A stretch of 64,000 bases of DNA from Pediococcus claussenii ATCC BAA-344 (lineage in GTDB: Bacteria; Bacillota; Bacilli; Lactobacillales; Lactobacillaceae), in contig NC_016605.1 of assembly GCF_000237995.1 (NCBI RefSeq), forward strand, positions 1,302,001-1,366,000. Direction: 5' to 3'. Of this stretch, positions 53,675-63,398 are shown piece by piece; position 1 is the first letter of the stretch, and each line of letters begins with the position of its first letter. Position numbers and translations under genes: made by a program. Under the pieces are notes generated by a model that was given only the letters and a program-made list of their open reading frames with translations, was not told the DNA's origin and did not search any database.

Positions 53675-53684
53675 CTCAAAGCTT

Positions 53685-54692
53685 TTATCTGTAATCTGAT
53701 TTGGAAATTTTAATGTAGTCTTTCATATCAGTCTCCTTTAAACTAATTAAAAATCGAATCGTTCCAAAAATAATTAACGCTATTAAGGCTGTCCCATACA
53801 AAATTTGAATCGTCTTTTGAACATCATCAATCGTTGTCGTTTTTTTCTGGGGGTTTCCAATAAACGGTTTAGATACAATCGTTCCAAAATAAATATGTGG
53901 CCCCCCCAATTGCAACTCTAACGATCCGGCCACAACGGATTCAGAGAATGCACTGTTAGGACTATTATGTTTGCGCCTGTCCCTCAAACTCACAGTTATA
54001 GCTTCTTTCGTATTTAATCGCATAATTGAGATGGTCATTACCATTAGTAACCACGTTAATCGAGCCGGAATATAATTGAAGTAATCATCAATGATAGCTG
54101 ATGCTTTTCCAATATATTGGAATTTTTCATTTTTATATCCGACCATAGAATCAAGTGTATTAACAGCCTTATATATCCATCCTAAAGTTGGTCCTCCAAT
54201 CAGTAAGTAACACAATGGGGCGATTACACCATCACATGTGTTTTCAGCGACCGTTTCAATCGTGGCTTTTAAAACTTCTTCTTCAGTTAGTTGACTTGTT
54301 TCTCTTCCCACAATCATTCCTAATTGGTTTCGAGCTTGTCTTAAGTTATCGCTTCGAACAGACTTCATTATTTTATGGGCTTCAACCGCTAACCCCTTCA
54401 CCGAAATTGCTGTGTACGCGAAGTATGTTCCAACAATTAAATAGATATATTCATTAAAATTAGCCAATCGCATAATTCCCCATATTACTAACCCAGTAGG
54501 AACCACAACGCTTATCCACATTGCTATACCCATCCAATTTTTTTGCAAATTAGTTAGTTTAAGTTTAAAGACCCAGTTTAAGATTGTTTGAATATAGTTT
54601 CCAATCACTTTAACAGGATGGGGCCAGCTATATGGATCCCCAATTAAAAGGTCTAACAAAAAACCACATACTGTCATGCTGATCACACTCAT
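53685..54692 (-). CDS. cbiB: Adenosylcobinamide-phosphate synthase, membrane protein
   Basis: A 335-residue polytopic membrane protein that attaches the aminopropanol(-phosphate) arm to adenosylcobyric acid. LLIGDPYSWPHPVKVIG near the N-terminus, ETVAENTCDGVIAPL and NSPNSAFSESVVAGSL are diagnostic. It uses the CobD product from the gene two places upstream. Overlaps cbiA by 4 nt. Confidence 0.95.
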   Translation of the reverse strand: MSVISMTVCGFLLDLLIGDPYSWPHPVKVIGNYIQTILNWVFKLKLTNLQKNWMGIAMWISVVVPTGLVIWGIMRLANFNEYIYLIVGTYFAYTAISVKGLAVEAHKIMKSVRSDNLRQARNQLGMIVGRETSQLTEEEVLKATIETVAENTCDGVIAPLCYLLIGGPTLGWIYKAVNTLDSMVGYKNEKFQYIGKASAIIDDYFNYIPARLTWLLMVMTISIMRLNTKEAITVSLRDRRKHNSPNSAFSESVVAGSLELQLGGPHIYFGTIVSKPFIGNPQKKTTTIDDVQKTIQILYGTALIALIIFGTIRFLISLKETDMKDYIKISKSDYR

Positions 54693-56077
54693 TTGGTAAT
54701 TGCCCCCAATTCTTTTAAGAAGTTAACGAAGAATTCTGGGCTCTGATAAAAATGGACATGTAGATAGCTTGCAAACATTTTTTGATATTGATAACCACCA
54801 GTCCAACTTTTAACTATTTCTCCATCACGCTGTTTGCTTATGCTTAAAATCGGATTTAATTTCCCGCTTTCTGGTTCAAAAACTGAATGATGAAATTCAT
54901 GGCCAACCACAGTTACTCCCGTTTTACCAATTAAACAGTCCGATTGGGGAATAGCTTTACAGTACCCAAATTGTTTCAAACGTTCAGTCATCGTACTGAC
55001 CCCTGGAAGGATACCAGTCATTTTGAATTCGTTTTGCTTTTTATCAATCAGCTTATCACCCATGTACATCAAGCCCCCACACTCAGCAAATAATGGTTTC
55101 CCATTTAAAACATATTGCTTAATTTGGTGCTGAATGGCTTGGTTACTAGCCAGTTCAACTGCAAATTCCTCGGGATAGCCGCCTCCAATCCAAATTGCAT
55201 CAACTTGAGGCAATCTTTGATCTTTTATTGGACTAAACGGAATAATCCGAATACCCACATCGCTTAATAATTTCAAATTATCACTATAGTAAAAATTAAA
55301 AGCATCATCCAATGCGATTCCAAGTTTAATCGGAATGATATTCTCCTTTTGTATCATCTTCCAAAACTGGTTAGTATCCGATGCTTGATGTTCGACTGCG
55401 ACTTTCAAAAGATCATTTATATCAACATGTTTTTCCAATATGTTGGCCAATCCTGCAATCTTTTGATCAACGCCCTCAATTTCTTGGTCTGGAACTAGGC
55501 CTAACTGGCGAGAAGGAAGCGAGTATTCTTTTTGAAAAGGTAGATATCCCAGAACCCTAATACCAGGACAGTAGCGGTTGATAGCCTTTTTGATAAGAGT
55601 AAAATGATTATCACTCATAACGCCGTTGATAATGACTGCTTCAACATCAACCGCTGAATCAAAATTAATAAATCCTTTAATAATAGCTGCTGCAGAAGTT
55701 GACATTGATCTTCCGTTCAAAACTAAGATCACTGGCAGTCCTAATTTTTTTGCCATACCAGCTGTTGAGTGCGCATCTTTATCAGTTCCAAGACCGTCAT
55801 AAAGTCCCATTACACCCTCAATGATTCCAATATCTTTATCGCTGGTATCCCTATCAAATAGATAAGCTAAGGTGTCATCATCAGGAACCAAAAAATCATC
55901 AATGTTACGTGAATCATTTCCAGTTACTCGAGTGTGGAACTTTGTGTCTACAAAATCAGGCCCAATTTTATAAGGTTGAACGTTATATCCCTTTTTAGTA
56001 AGGGCTTTCATTAAAGCCAAGGTTACACTAGTTTTACCAGATCCACTACTAACTCCCGCAATCAATACTTTCTTCAT
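54689..56077 (-). CDS. cbiA: Cobyrinate a,c-diamide synthase
   Basis: A 462-residue ATP- and glutamine-dependent amidase of the a and c carboxylates. The P-loop-like GVSSGSGKTSVTLALMKAL opens the N-terminal domain. IEGVMGLYDG is the second motif, and the C-terminal glutaminase has Cys in FAECGGLMYMG. Overlaps cobD by 4 nt. Confidence 0.95.
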   Translation of the reverse strand: MKKVLIAGVSSGSGKTSVTLALMKALTKKGYNVQPYKIGPDFVDTKFHTRVTGNDSRNIDDFLVPDDDTLAYLFDRDTSDKDIGIIEGVMGLYDGLGTDKDAHSTAGMAKKLGLPVILVLNGRSMSTSAAAIIKGFINFDSAVDVEAVIINGVMSDNHFTLIKKAINRYCPGIRVLGYLPFQKEYSLPSRQLGLVPDQEIEGVDQKIAGLANILEKHVDINDLLKVAVEHQASDTNQFWKMIQKENIIPIKLGIALDDAFNFYYSDNLKLLSDVGIRIIPFSPIKDQRLPQVDAIWIGGGYPEEFAVELASNQAIQHQIKQYVLNGKPLFAECGGLMYMGDKLIDKKQNEFKMTGILPGVSTMTERLKQFGYCKAIPQSDCLIGKTGVTVVGHEFHHSVFEPESGKLNPILSISKQRDGEIVKSWTGGYQYQKMFASYLHVHFYQSPEFFVNFLKELGAITK

Positions 56078-57144
56078 AAACTACTCTCCAAAATTTGTTT
56101 CAGGCTTTTTATCAACACTTCATTTTCCCTATGACTCCGAACTGCAATACGAATATAGCTACTATCCAGCATTCTAAAATTAGAGCAATCCCGCACCAAT
56201 ACTTTTCTCCTCATTAACTTCTTTGCTAAATCCATTCTTGGTGATTTTAAGAGGTAAAAGTTAACTTGAGATGAATAAAAGTTTATATCTCTAATTTTGG
56301 AAAGCTCCCTCTCCAAATACCCTTTTTCTGTCTTCAACCATTCAGCAGTAGCCTGCTTATAGTCTGAATCATTAATAATATTTTCATCAATCAACGCTGC
56401 AAAAGTGTTAACTGACCACGGTTCCATTCTTTCTTTCAATCGTGTTACCAAATCGGCAGATGGACAAACTGCAATTCCCAACCTAATCCCTGGAATAGCG
56501 TAGAATTTAGTTAACGACTTAATGATAATCACTTTATCCTGAGGACGTATATCCTGTTCAAAAGAAAAAGTTTGGCGATCTTCTAATAAAAAATCATTAA
56601 ATGCTTCGTCCAACATGAGCCAAATATGATTTGCATTACAATAATTTACGATCATTCTTATTGCATTCGTATTAATCATAGAACCAGTTGGGTTATTGGG
56701 GTTGCATAGACAAACGAAATCAATATCAGAATTTTGTTTCAAATAACTAATAATTTCGTCTGCGTTGTACTGAAAACTCTGTTGTTTATTCAGTTGAAAA
56801 GTTCGAATATCAATTTCCATCTTTCTCATTGCTGCCTCATATTCACCAAACGTGGGAGCAAATACTAACGCCGTTCGAACATTCAAAACTCTCACGGCCT
56901 CATAAATTAAACTAACTGATCCATTTCCAACCCATATATTTTTAAAATCTAGTTTGTAAGCTGCAGCAATCTGCTTCCTTAATCCGCAGTAATCAGGATC
57001 AGGATAATAAATTAGTTGATTAAGGTTCGCGCTTATCTTTCTCTTTAGTTCTAAGGGAACCCCAATTGGGTTAATATTGGCACTAAAATCTAACAGATCT
57101 GGGTCAATCTGCTGTCCTCTTCCACCGTGATTAATAACTGACAT
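56074..57144 (-). CDS. cobD: Threonine-phosphate decarboxylase
   Basis: A 356-residue PLP enzyme of the aminotransferase fold that makes (R)-1-amino-2-propanol phosphate for the corrin side arm. DFSANINPIGVP at the N-terminus is typical of CobD. The PLP Lys is in IIKSLTKFYAIPGIRLG, and CNPNNPTGS is the cofactor motif. HisC is the close relative; gene context decides for CobD. Confidence 0.92.
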   Translation of the reverse strand: MSVINHGGRGQQIDPDLLDFSANINPIGVPLELKRKISANLNQLIYYPDPDYCGLRKQIAAAYKLDFKNIWVGNGSVSLIYEAVRVLNVRTALVFAPTFGEYEAAMRKMEIDIRTFQLNKQQSFQYNADEIISYLKQNSDIDFVCLCNPNNPTGSMINTNAIRMIVNYCNANHIWLMLDEAFNDFLLEDRQTFSFEQDIRPQDKVIIIKSLTKFYAIPGIRLGIAVCPSADLVTRLKERMEPWSVNTFAALIDENIINDSDYKQATAEWLKTEKGYLERELSKIRDINFYSSQVNFYLLKSPRMDLAKKLMRRKVLVRDCSNFRMLDSSYIRIAVRSHRENEVLIKSLKQILESSL

Positions 57145-57159
57145 TGTTTGTACCTCACA

Positions 57160-57675
57160 TCACTTTTGAAAATTAGCAATCATTTTAGGCCTTGCCTGGC
57201 GGATAACTGCAAAAACAATTTCAGCAACAACTATATTAGCGATTGATGCAATAGTTAATGGAAAGAAATACGCAAAAACTGCTTGTTTTAGAATTGGATA
57301 AAGAAACACTAGTGATAGCGGAACATTAATCGCATAGGCAACTACGTCGGAAATTAAAACCCTTATAAAGGTATTCCCTTTTACTCCCTTTCTTAAATAG
57401 CCATACGCTAACATTGTTAAAAACATAATTCCAGCAATCACAAGATGAACTGGAAGTGTCAACGGGAACCCTGATAATCCTGCTGATACTAAATGCCCCA
57501 GCAAACCGAGTACGCCACCCAGAACGGGTCCCAATACCAACGTGCCAAAGAAGGCTGGCATTGAATCAAATGCCACTGAACCCATTACCTTAATGTTTGC
57601 TCCGACCACACAAAGTGCTATCAGAAGTGCTAATAAAGTTAATCGTTTCGTGTTCATAATCTTTTCTCCAATCAT
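57160..57675 (-). CDS. ECF-type S component, CblT-like (alpha-ribazole transporter candidate)
   Basis: A 171-residue membrane protein with five or six hydrophobic segments, of the ECF-transporter S-component type (RLTLLALLIALCVVGANI start). A start at the ATG at 57660 (MNTKRLT) would fit better than 57675. No energising module is adjacent. In Listeria-type cobalamin loci an S-component-like protein, CblT, imports alpha-ribazole for CblS. With a CblS-like gene in the same series I favour that role. Cobalt or other precursor uptake is possible. Confidence 0.6.
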   Translation of the reverse strand: MIGEKIMNTKRLTLLALLIALCVVGANIKVMGSVAFDSMPAFFGTLVLGPVLGGVLGLLGHLVSAGLSGFPLTLPVHLVIAGIMFLTMLAYGYLRKGVKGNTFIRVLISDVVAYAINVPLSLVFLYPILKQAVFAYFFPLTIASIANIVVAEIVFAVIRQARPKMIANFQK

Positions 57676-58241
57676 CTAAAAATATTTTTACTATTCCTGT
57701 ACAAAGTTTCTGTACCGTTATCATTTAAATTGGCGTACCGAGCAACTGTAAAAAAATAGTCAGATAGTCGATTAATAAATCGTAAAACTTCGTCATTAAC
57801 TGGTTCACCCTGCATTAAATCCACAATTGTTCTTTCTGCACGCCTCGTTACAGTCCGGTCAACCTGTAATGCGGCAGCCGTCGGAGATCCAGCAGGCAAA
57901 ATAAATTTTTTGATTTTTGGTAAAGGTTCCGTATATTTATCAATTAAATCCTCCAACTTAGCCACATACCCTAATTCTTTAGTGATCATAAACGGAATGC
58001 CCTCTTTCTTAGACGAGATGGCTAAGTCATGACCACAGTCAAATAAAATTTGTTGTATTTCTTCTAATTCCTCGTCCAACCCTTTATTGGCTTTTGATAA
58101 GTTTGCACGAGTCTGTCCAACCAATGAGTTCAACTCATCAATAGTTCCGTATGACACAACCCTTTTGTTAGACTTGTACATTACTTCATGACCAATGACT
58201 TGTGTCTTCCCTTTATCGCCGGCTCTAGTGTATATTTTCAT
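57672..58241 (-). CDS. PduO-type ATP:corrinoid adenosyltransferase (second copy)
   Basis: A 189-residue PduO-family adenosyltransferase: N-terminal IYTRAGDKGKTQVIG, then VDRTVTRRAER and FINRLSDYFFTVARYAN. It is unlike the CobA/BtuR type and is a paralogue of pduO at 30245. In the cobalamin series it probably adenosylates cobyrinate diamide or scavenged cobinamide. It overlaps the S-component gene by 4 nt and follows the flavodoxin gene, which may supply electrons for Co(II) reduction. Confidence 0.9.
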   Translation of the reverse strand: MKIYTRAGDKGKTQVIGHEVMYKSNKRVVSYGTIDELNSLVGQTRANLSKANKGLDEELEEIQQILFDCGHDLAISSKKEGIPFMITKELGYVAKLEDLIDKYTEPLPKIKKFILPAGSPTAAALQVDRTVTRRAERTIVDLMQGEPVNDEVLRFINRLSDYFFTVARYANLNDNGTETLYRNSKNIFR

Positions 58242-58245
58242 ATCA

Positions 58246-58698
58246 TTACTCCTTTGCCTTAATAGCTTTTACTAACTCATCCGCTATTTGATCAATTTTC
58301 ATAACATCTTGTTCATCCGGTTCTAGCTCAATCTTTAAATTTTGGGCACCCTGCTTCGCGCCAGTTTGCTCAAATACTTTAGTAAATTTATCAACTGCAA
58401 CATTGTAAAATTCTTCATAAAAAGTATCACCAGACCCCATTACACAAAAGAGCTTACCGCTTAAATTGACACCGGCTAAATCCTCATAAAAATCAAGTCC
58501 TTCTTCCGGCAATGCTCCCTCATCATATGTATAAACGCACATCAGACATAAGTCATAATTTCGATAATCGGTCGGGTCCGCCTGTGAAATTTCAATTTCA
58601 TCAACATCAACTCCACGGCTTGTCAACTGGTCATTTAAGATATCTGCAACTGTCTGATTATTGCCGGTAATAGTTGCATAAACGATCATCGCTTTCAT
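58246..58698 (-). CDS. Flavodoxin
   Basis: A 150-residue FMN electron carrier. The phosphate-binding loop is YATITGNNQTVAD, with MGSGDTFYEEF and CVYTYDEGALPEE further on as family motifs. Position immediately before an adenosyltransferase suggests it reduces cob(II)alamin to cob(I)alamin for adenosylation, as flavodoxins do in enteric bacteria; here this is inference. Confidence 0.9.
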   Translation of the reverse strand: MKAMIVYATITGNNQTVADILNDQLTSRGVDVDEIEISQADPTDYRNYDLCLMCVYTYDEGALPEEGLDFYEDLAGVNLSGKLFCVMGSGDTFYEEFYNVAVDKFTKVFEQTGAKQGAQNLKIELEPDEQDVMKIDQIADELVKAIKAKE

Positions 58699-58703
58699 TT
58701 CAT

Positions 58704-59417
58704 TTAATCCCTTTCTTTTCTCAAATTATTCATTTGTTTCAATGTTTCTTTTAAAACTGGAACGCACTTTACAGGCGGGATCGCATTGAAACCAAATTGC
58801 TTAATTTGCCGATAAGTAGCATCCCCCAATGAAAAAAAATCTGCACCTACAAATTTAGAAACATTTCGTTTTTCTAATTGAGCAAAGCGTTTAACAGCAG
58901 AAGAACTTGTAATCAGCACTTGGGTATACCCAGGATATTTTAACGATTCATTTGCTCGATCTTGATCTTTTTTGCTCCAAGTATTCCGATAAATATCGAT
59001 ATTCATCAAGCCTTCCTGCTCAATCATCGGAGCTAAATTCCCTTTTAAAAAAACTCCATGCACTGATTGCTGGTTGATTATTTTGACCGATTCCAACACG
59101 CTTTTTCGATTTTCACTCTGTGCAACTATAATATTTTTGAATCCATTCGCTTCACATAGCCTTGCAATGTGGTTACTAAGAACAAACAACTCTTTATTAA
59201 AATCTTCAATCAGATCTTCATTAATCATGATTTTAGCCGCTTCTAAACTGGTCAAAACAAGATAATCAGTTGAACGAATTAATTTCTCCGTTGCAACTTT
59301 TAAAGTGATCGGTTCGATACGCTTAAGGCTTAAATAGGTCACTGGTATGTCTTTCAATTCACTCCGCAACTCTTCATTAACTTCGCTTATATTACGTGTA
59401 ATTAAAATTGCCATCAT
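58704..59417 (-). CDS. hemD: Uroporphyrinogen-III synthase
   Basis: A 237-residue HemD-fold protein that closes hydroxymethylbilane to uroporphyrinogen III. The family is poorly conserved. YLVLTSLEAAKIM, VFLKGNLAP and VLITSSSAVKRFAQL fit the two-domain HemD pattern. It starts at tandem ATGs overlapping the cobC stop. A second HemD-like domain is fused to CobA at 46092. Confidence 0.8.
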   Translation of the reverse strand: MMAILITRNISEVNEELRSELKDIPVTYLSLKRIEPITLKVATEKLIRSTDYLVLTSLEAAKIMINEDLIEDFNKELFVLSNHIARLCEANGFKNIIVAQSENRKSVLESVKIINQQSVHGVFLKGNLAPMIEQEGLMNIDIYRNTWSKKDQDRANESLKYPGYTQVLITSSSAVKRFAQLEKRNVSKFVGADFFSLGDATYRQIKQFGFNAIPPVKCVPVLKETLKQMNNLRKERD

Positions 59418-60013
59418 CCAATATTCCTTATCATTAATTTGGGAATTCGATTAGTCATTTGATAAATCGTGTACTTTCCTGACTTGTATTGAATATTCCA
59501 AAAAACATCCTGAGGATCATTCCAATACTGATCAATGACTCGTAAAACTCCGAGATGTGTCACTATCAAGATCGTCTTAGCTTGATGTACTTGCGCGTCA
59601 TTAATTAAGTAATCAGTGGACTGCTGAACTCGTTTGACAAAAGAATCAAATTTTTCAGCTCCTCTTGGGGTGACTTTAAATGGATCATTAATCCATTTTT
59701 GCCATTCAACTGGATACTTACTCTCAATTTGATTGGCATCAAGACCCTCCCAGTGACCAAAACTTTTTTCAACCAAATTAGACATTTTAATGCGGACAGC
59801 CGATTTATTCACACAGGTTTCCATTGTCTCAACCGCTCTTTTTAATGGACTAAAGTAGACCCTATCAAACTGAATCGCGTTTTTTTGAAAAATATCTTTT
59901 AATTTTTGTGCATCTTCAATACCATTTTGATTAAGTGGCACATCCGCTGAACCGTAAAATTTTTTTTGTAAATTATAATCAGTCTGACCGTGTCGAATTA
60001 AAATAATATCCAT
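59414..60013 (-). CDS. cobC: Alpha-ribazole phosphatase
   Basis: A 199-residue histidine phosphatase: RHGQTDYN near the N-terminus and LIVTHLGVLRV for the second catalytic His. In this context it removes the 5-prime phosphate from alpha-ribazole phosphate or adenosylcobalamin phosphate. It overlaps cobS by 16 nt. Confidence 0.88.
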   Translation of the reverse strand: MDIILIRHGQTDYNLQKKFYGSADVPLNQNGIEDAQKLKDIFQKNAIQFDRVYFSPLKRAVETMETCVNKSAVRIKMSNLVEKSFGHWEGLDANQIESKYPVEWQKWINDPFKVTPRGAEKFDSFVKRVQQSTDYLINDAQVHQAKTILIVTHLGVLRVIDQYWNDPQDVFWNIQYKSGKYTIYQMTNRIPKLMIRNIG

Positions 60014-60780
60014 AGACGTATCACCACCAAAAAACTAAGCAAAAAAATCACTTGATAAATATCAGCAAAGGCCCCCACGGTATCACCGGTGAACCCTCCA
60101 ATCCGTTTATAAATCCAATTTTTATACACTGGAACAAATAAGAAACTAAGAATAGCTGCAATTAGCCCCTTAAGACCCAATGCTGCTCCAGTAACAATTA
60201 AGAAAACGCCAATATCAAAAAGCATTTTACCCTTTGAAATGTGGCCCCAGCTTTTTAAAAGACCATTTTCAGCGTCCGCATTTTTTATATTAAAGAAAAC
60301 AAGACTGATTCCAGTTTTTGTGTTCATAATGGTGATCGCAACCAACAACACATTGGTTAAAACACCAAAATGTTGACTGATAATAACTGCACAGCCAATC
60401 ATTGATATATAATAAAAAATTAAGGCGAGCGCCCCCATCGTTCCTAAGCGACTATCCTTCATAATCGCGTGAATTTTATCAGCACTTCGCGAAGAAAACA
60501 TTCCATCTGCGGTATCAGCTACAGCATCTAAATGGAACCCCCCCGTTAAAATCCCATCAAAAATGAGAATCAAAATCCATGCGAACCAGACTGGAAATAA
60601 AAACGTTACTAAATAAAAAATTGCCGCTTCGATAACTCCGAGTACCAGTCCAAATATTGTTAGATACTGCATACCACGATTAAATTCTCTTTGTGGGTCT
60701 TTAAACATTTTATTAATTGGAATTCGGGTAAAAAATTGAAAGTAAATAATTAATGCATTTAAGATTCCGATTTTCCTCAA
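59998..60780 (-). CDS. cobS: Cobalamin synthase (adenosylcobinamide-GDP ribazoletransferase)
   Basis: A 260-residue polytopic membrane enzyme joining adenosylcobinamide-GDP with alpha-ribazole (phosphate). FFTRIPI near the start, GGFHLDAVADTADGMFSSRSADKI split by a conserved Asp-rich loop, and GGFTGDTVGA are diagnostic. Adjacent to cobU. Confidence 0.95.
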   Translation of the reverse strand: MRKIGILNALIIYFQFFTRIPINKMFKDPQREFNRGMQYLTIFGLVLGVIEAAIFYLVTFLFPVWFAWILILIFDGILTGGFHLDAVADTADGMFSSRSADKIHAIMKDSRLGTMGALALIFYYISMIGCAVIISQHFGVLTNVLLVAITIMNTKTGISLVFFNIKNADAENGLLKSWGHISKGKMLFDIGVFLIVTGAALGLKGLIAAILSFLFVPVYKNWIYKRIGGFTGDTVGAFADIYQVIFLLSFLVVIRLWILF

Positions 60781-60781
60781 C

Positions 60782-61372
60782 CTATCCTTCCTTTATTTTT
60801 AGGGGTAGTCCACTCACAACAATCCAAACCGTTTCAGACTTTTGTGCAATTAATTGGTTGACCGATCCATAAATATCTCGCAGGATTCTAGTTAATTTGG
60901 TGGCGGGAACAATACCTAGCCCCACTTCATTAGTAACAATGACAACTTTCTTATCAATATTTTGAGTAAGTTCAAAAATTCGATTCCACTCAATCATAAT
61001 TTTCTTTGTTATCTGTTCAACTTCGGTATGTGACAGGCTTTCTGCAAACACATCATCTAAATCATTTGATTTATTGATGCGCGCCAAAATATCAAAAAAA
61101 AGATTAGTTGTTAGGTTTGTCGCATCATCAATTAAGAAATAAGAACAAGGTGTATCGACGATTAATTGTCCTAAATTTTTATATTCTTCTTTAGTTTCCC
61201 AAGTATCCGGTCGACGTTTTTGATGTATCTTAATTCGCTGTTCCATTTCCTGATCAAAAAAATCCGTTCGACTGGTTGCTACGTAACAAACTGGCTGTTC
61301 CGTGTTGAACATATTCTCAGCAAATTCCGACTTTCCGCTACGTGATCCACCCGTTACCATTGTTAAATTCAT
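60782..61372 (-). CDS. cobU: Adenosylcobinamide kinase/guanylyltransferase
   Basis: A 196-residue bifunctional enzyme. P-loop GGSRSGKSEFAE at residues about 7-18, CYVATSR for the nucleotide region, a family His in QKRRPDTWETKEEY, and VTNEVGLGIVP near the C-terminus. It activates adenosylcobinamide to its GDP form for CobS. Starts a few bases after the CblS-like gene. Confidence 0.95.
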   Translation of the reverse strand: MNLTMVTGGSRSGKSEFAENMFNTEQPVCYVATSRTDFFDQEMEQRIKIHQKRRPDTWETKEEYKNLGQLIVDTPCSYFLIDDATNLTTNLFFDILARINKSNDLDDVFAESLSHTEVEQITKKIMIEWNRIFELTQNIDKKVVIVTNEVGLGIVPATKLTRILRDIYGSVNQLIAQKSETVWIVVSGLPLKIKEG

Positions 61373-61376
61373 TATT

Positions 61377-62102
61377 TCACCGCTTCATTCGTGCAATATA
61401 TTTTAAATCTGGAAAGTTGTCCTCTACCTCAGTGCGATCAACATTGGCGCTAACTACAAGTAAAACGGTTGAGGGACCTGCCGATAAATTTAAATCAGAC
61501 TTTGTTTTAACTATTGAATTCAATTTGTATTCCTTCGCTAAAACAGAAATTTCATGACCAATTCCCTGTGATCCAACTGGGATCATGTCACAAATCAAGG
61601 CATCGTTACGAATTTCTAACGCACGTTTTACCGTAAACACTTTATCCAAACTATTGAGGACGGCTTCTCCAACTAACGGAGTACCCAATTGAAAAACTGC
61701 AAACTCCGCGCCTTTAATTTGTTCCTTAGGTTTCGCTAATCCATTTGCTGTAACACTAACCGAGGTAAGATCAATTTTAAGATTATCTTCTGTACTACCG
61801 TTAATTGGAATTTGATCATATCCGATTTCATTTAAGTCCGACTGCAAACGTTTAATTACTCGTTCACCATTCGGAAGGAATTTTAAACTTAGATCATCAA
61901 TGATACTAATCGGCGTCGCACCATAAGCAATTAGTTCCAATAATGTAGTTCGTAAGGTGAAAGAAGCCGTAGTTTCCAATGAACAGTGAATTAAATCATT
62001 GGCCATTTCACCAAATCCAGAACTAATATCCGTGCTTGTTACTAATTCTTGTTCCTCATTCAGCGAAGTGATTGTTAAATCTCGATATCGATAACTTTTC
62101 AT
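61377..62102 (-). CDS. PurM/AIR-synthase-like protein, candidate alpha-ribazole kinase CblS
   Basis: A 241-residue protein with an AIR-synthase-type pattern: DISSGFGEMANDLI, then ELIAYGATPISIIDDL, and a C-terminal GSQGIGHEISVLA segment. Small proteins of this kind in Firmicute cobalamin loci include CblS, which phosphorylates alpha-ribazole from salvage. Location between hemL and cobU, with a CblT-like gene in the same series, supports this. No PurM purine context exists here. Assignment is moderate; an unrelated ATP-dependent function is possible. Confidence 0.6.
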   Translation of the reverse strand: MKSYRYRDLTITSLNEEQELVTSTDISSGFGEMANDLIHCSLETTASFTLRTTLLELIAYGATPISIIDDLSLKFLPNGERVIKRLQSDLNEIGYDQIPINGSTEDNLKIDLTSVSVTANGLAKPKEQIKGAEFAVFQLGTPLVGEAVLNSLDKVFTVKRALEIRNDALICDMIPVGSQGIGHEISVLAKEYKLNSIVKTKSDLNLSAGPSTVLLVVSANVDRTEVEDNFPDLKYIARMKR

Positions 62103-62110
62103 TTTTTAAC

Positions 62111-63394
62111 CTACATCGTTTTAAAAGCATCTGAAAAAACTTGAATCGTTTTTTCAATATCATCATCTGTGTGTTTTGTTGATAAAAAGCTTGTTTCAAA
62201 TGGAGAAGATGCTATATACAATCCATTACGAATTGCATAATTGAAAAACTTATAGAAATTATCTTTATTAGTTGCTTGCACATCATCAAAGTTTTCCACT
62301 GTACCATCTGTAAAGAAGTACCCCCACATAGAACCGACATGGCGGATCGTAAATGGAATTCCATTTCGGTTTGCAGATGCCTGAACTTTTTCGCTTAGAT
62401 AATCAAGCTTTCGCGAAATATTACTATAATCTTCTTCTTTAAGCTGAGTCAGAGTTGTAATACCAGCAGTCATTGCTAGCGGATTACCCGAAAGCGTACC
62501 AGCATGATAGACCGAGCCCTCAGGAGTAATATTTTTCATGATTTCTCTCTTACCACCAAAAACGCCAACTGGTAACCCTCCTCCGACGACCTTTCCGAGA
62601 GTTGTTAAATCTGGAGTAATACCATATAAGCCTTGTGCCCCATGTAAATCACACCGGAATCCTGACATTACTTCATCAAATATTAAGACTGAGCCGTGTT
62701 GAGTTGTTAATTCACGTAATTTTTGTAGAAATTCCTTTTTACCAGGAATTAATCCCATATTCCCCGCAATTGGTTCAACAATCACGCCGGCAATTTCATC
62801 TCCAAAGTTTTCAAATAACCGTTGAATTGCCTCAACATCGTTGTAAGGGACTGTTAGTGTTTCATACGTAATACTCTTTGGTACACCAGGTGAAGTATTA
62901 ATATCAAGAGTCGCAAGACCCGATCCAGCGTCCACAATTAATGAATCACTATGGCCGTGGTAGTTTCCAATAAATTTCACAATTTTATCGCGACCCGTGT
63001 AACCTCGAGCCAAACGAACTGCACTCATAGTTGCCTCAGTTCCAGATGAAACCATCCGCATCATCTCCATTGAAGGTACAATCGATTGAATTGTTTGTGC
63101 TAATTTAGTTTCAACAAGCGTTGGTGCTCCAAAACTTGTACCACGGTCAATTGTTTCTTTTAAAGCTGAAATCACGGTATCATCAGCATGACCTAAAATA
63201 AGTGGCCCCCATGACAGAACATAATCAACGTATGAGTTGCCATCGATATCATACAAATATTGATTTTTTCCTCGTTCGATAAAAATCGGATCCATCTCAA
63301 CGTTACTAAAAGCACGTACAGGACTATTTACACCACCGGGCATGTAACGAACTGCTTCCTTGTATGCTGCAATTGATTTTTCAAAATTCTTCAT
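62111..63394 (-). CDS. hemL: Glutamate-1-semialdehyde 2,1-aminomutase
   Basis: A 427-residue PLP/PMP aminomutase making 5-aminolevulinate. [12 protein letters not shown] at the N-terminus, [10 protein letters not shown], and the PLP Lys in [15 protein letters not shown]. Full family length. It lies 4 bp after hemB. Lactobacilli generally lack heme synthesis, so these hem genes serve corrinoid synthesis. Confidence 0.96.
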   Translation of the reverse strand: MKNFEKSIAAYKEAVRYMPGGVNSPVRAFSNVEMDPIFIERGKNQYLYDIDGNSYVDYVLSWGPLILGHADDTVISALKETIDRGTSFGAPTLVETKLAQTIQSIVPSMEMMRMVSSGTEATMSAVRLARGYTGRDKIVKFIGNYHGHSDSLIVDAGSGLATLDINTSPGVPKSITYETLTVPYNDVEAIQRLFENFGDEIAGVIVEPIAGNMGLIPGKKEFLQKLRELTTQHGSVLIFDEVMSGFRCDLHGAQGLYGITPDLTTLGKVVGGGLPVGVFGGKREIMKNITPEGSVYHAGTLSGNPLAMTAGITTLTQLKEEDYSNISRKLDYLSEKVQASANRNGIPFTIRHVGSMWGYFFTDGTVENFDDVQATNKDNFYKFFNYAIRNGLYIASSPFETSFLSTKHTDDDIEKTIQVFSDAFKTM

Positions 63395-63398
63395 TTAA

